Origin: Candidatus Omnitrophota bacterium
GTDB taxonomy: Bacteria > Omnitrophota > Gorgyraeia > 2-02-FULL-51-18 > JAGOUK01
Length of the DNA stretch: 7,253 bases
Reading direction: 5' to 3'
NCBI GenBank assembly: GCA_020058965.1
Contig: JAGVCY010000107.1
Location: 1-7,253, forward strand
This document shows, piece after piece, positions 6,530 through 7,253 of the stretch (the stretch's first letter is position 1; every line of letters begins with the position of its first letter). Below the pieces are notes generated by a model that worked only from the letters and a program-made list of their open reading frames with translations, did not search any database and was not told the DNA's origin. The position numbers were made by a program, and so were the translations under genes.

Positions 6530-7119
6530 GGCATCGCAAACATCGCCGCCGGCTGCAACGCAGTCACAACGAGCGCGCGGCGCTCATCAATGGGTTGATC
6601 AAGAATCTTCTGACGCATCAGAGCATCCGCACGACCCATGTTAAAGCGAAAGCCGCTCAGAGCATGGCCGATCGCGTGATCACGCTGGGCAAGGACGACT
6701 CTGTGCACTCACGCCGTCAGGCGCTGCGTATTCTGGGTGATCGTACCTTGGTTCGCCGTTTGTTCACCGAAATCGCGCCGCTCTTTAAAAATCGCCAAGG
6801 CGGTTACACCCGGGTCCTTCATTTGGATTACCGGAAAGGGGACGGGGCTCCCATGGCCATTTTGGAACTTGTCGACAAGAAGCAGGTGCCTCTGAAGCCG
6901 GCTAAAGCCAAGAAGGCCGCGGCCGGAAAAATCGCGCCGAGCCAGGCACACACCCACGCAGAAGCCGATTCTGCCGCCGAAGTGACGGAGACCAAGAAGT
7001 CCCGCCGCGAGGCGCCGACTCAGGCTGAGCAGATGGGCGAAAAGGGCAAGTCAGGCGAGAAAAAGGAGAATTTTGTTCAGAATCTGAAAAAATTCTTCAA
7101 ACGCAAGGGGCAGGAATAG
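6526..7119 (+). CDS. rplQ: 50S ribosomal protein L17 (bL17) with long C-terminal extension
   Basis: Large-subunit protein located near the polypeptide exit side. Residues 1-116 are a complete L17: MRHRKHRRRLQRSHNERAAL, LIKNLLTHQSIRTTHVKAKA, then GGYTRVLHLDYRKGDGAPMAILEL. Most bacterial L17 proteins stop at about 115-130 residues; this one has 197. The extra part begins with an Ala/Lys-rich segment (KPAKAKKAAAGK), passes through a low-complexity Glu/Ala/Thr/Gln region, and ends with a short segment (about 181-194, ENFVQNLKKFFKRK) whose Phe and Leu residues alternate with Lys/Arg like a basic amphipathic helix. The ATG overlaps the rpoA stop (ATGA), so translation is probably coupled. The extension is in frame to TAG 7117-7119 and base composition does not change sharply, so it looks native rather than a frameshift product. 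Confidence 0.95.
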   Translation: MRHRKHRRRLQRSHNERAALINGLIKNLLTHQSIRTTHVKAKAAQSMADRVITLGKDDSVHSRRQALRILGDRTLVRRLFTEIAPLFKNRQGGYTRVLHLDYRKGDGAPMAILELVDKKQVPLKPAKAKKAAAGKIAPSQAHTHAEADSAAEVTETKKSRREAPTQAEQMGEKGKSGEKKENFVQNLKKFFKRKGQE

Positions 7120-7124
7120 TTCGT

Positions 7125-7163
7125 GATGACGAGCTCTCGGATGGAGCTCATCCATCCGTCATC
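7125..7163 (+). promoter_or_regulatory. Candidate bulged hairpin over the aminotransferase start codon
   Basis: GATGA (7125-7129) pairs with TCATC (7159-7163), and CGGATGG (7138-7144) pairs with CCATCCG (7152-7158). This gives a 12-bp stem with an 8-nt bulge on the 5' side and a 7-nt loop. The start codon ATG 7126-7128 lies in the lower stem. There is no T-run after it, so it does not look like a factor-independent terminator. If real, it could limit translation of the aminotransferase relative to rplQ; chance is possible because part of it is coding. Confidence 0.3.
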
Positions 7164-7253
7164 GACGCTCGCAATTACGGCTAAGGCGAATGAATTAAAA
7201 AGTCAGGGCAAGCCGGTGGTCAGCTTGGCCGCCGGCGAGCCCGACTTCGCCAC
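7126..7253 (+). CDS. Class I aminotransferase, probably aspartate aminotransferase, 3' partial
   Basis: PLP-dependent fold-type I aminotransferase, expected to interconvert aspartate + 2-oxoglutarate and oxaloacetate + glutamate, or a related prephenate/aromatic reaction. Only 42 codons and two bases are in the window. The N-terminus reads MTSSRMELIHPSSTLAITAK, then ANELKSQGK, VVSLAAGEPDF and AT. This matches the family pattern of I.PS.TLAI..KA.EL...G..V..L..GEPDF.TP, from the N-terminal substrate-binding segment. The ATG at 7126 gives the usual number of residues before the IxPS motif; GTG at 7123 and ATG at 7141 are in-frame alternatives. AGGAA (7112-7116) in the end of rplQ is 9 nt upstream, and the gap to the rplQ stop is 6 nt, so it is probably co-transcribed with the ribosomal genes. 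The catalytic Lys and substrate specificity cannot be judged from this fragment. Confidence 0.85.
   Translation, partial: MTSSRMELIHPSSTLAITAKANELKSQGKPVVSLAAGEPDFA

Overview
This window is the distal half of a bacterial S10-spc-alpha ribosomal protein cluster, entirely on the + strand and almost gap-free. In order it holds rpsE (5' end cut off by the window edge), rplO, secY, adk, map, infA, rpmJ, rpsM, rpsK, rpsD, rpoA and rplQ, followed by the first 42 codons of a class I aminotransferase resembling aspartate aminotransferase. Intergenic gaps run from -8 to +25 nt, and no stretch of 300 bases lacks a gene. I see no promoter, factor-independent terminator, mobile element, tRNA/rRNA gene or CRISPR array.

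Organism: a bacterium with moderate G+C by eye. secY-adk-map-infA-rpmJ is an ancestral gene order found in Firmicutes and many other phyla. rpmD (uL30) is missing between rpsE and rplO, as in chlamydiae and several other lineages. Together with the protein flavour this makes me lean towards an uncultured PVC-related or Omnitrophota-like lineage. That is a low-confidence inference; no gene here fixes the phylum.

Layout: 1-969 encodes 30S and 50S proteins S5 and L15. 977-2323 encodes the SecY translocon channel. 2349-3763 encodes adenylate kinase and methionine aminopeptidase, overlapping by ATGA. 3756-4095 encodes IF-1 and L36. 4099-5497 encodes S13, S11 and S4. 5522-6529 encodes the RNA polymerase alpha subunit. 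6526-7119 encodes L17 with an unusual C-terminal tail. 7126 onward begins the aminotransferase. The tight spacing, start/stop overlaps and Shine-Dalgarno sequences embedded in upstream genes indicate one transcription unit with translational coupling. Its products serve ribosome assembly, initiation, nascent-chain processing and export, nucleotide balance and transcription.

I found no previously undescribed system. The points most worth a second look are the altered P-loop of Adk (GKG followed by Met-His instead of Thr-Gln), the roughly 80-residue L17 extension ending in a basic amphipathic segment, a bulged hairpin that buries the aminotransferase start codon, and the loss of rpmD.
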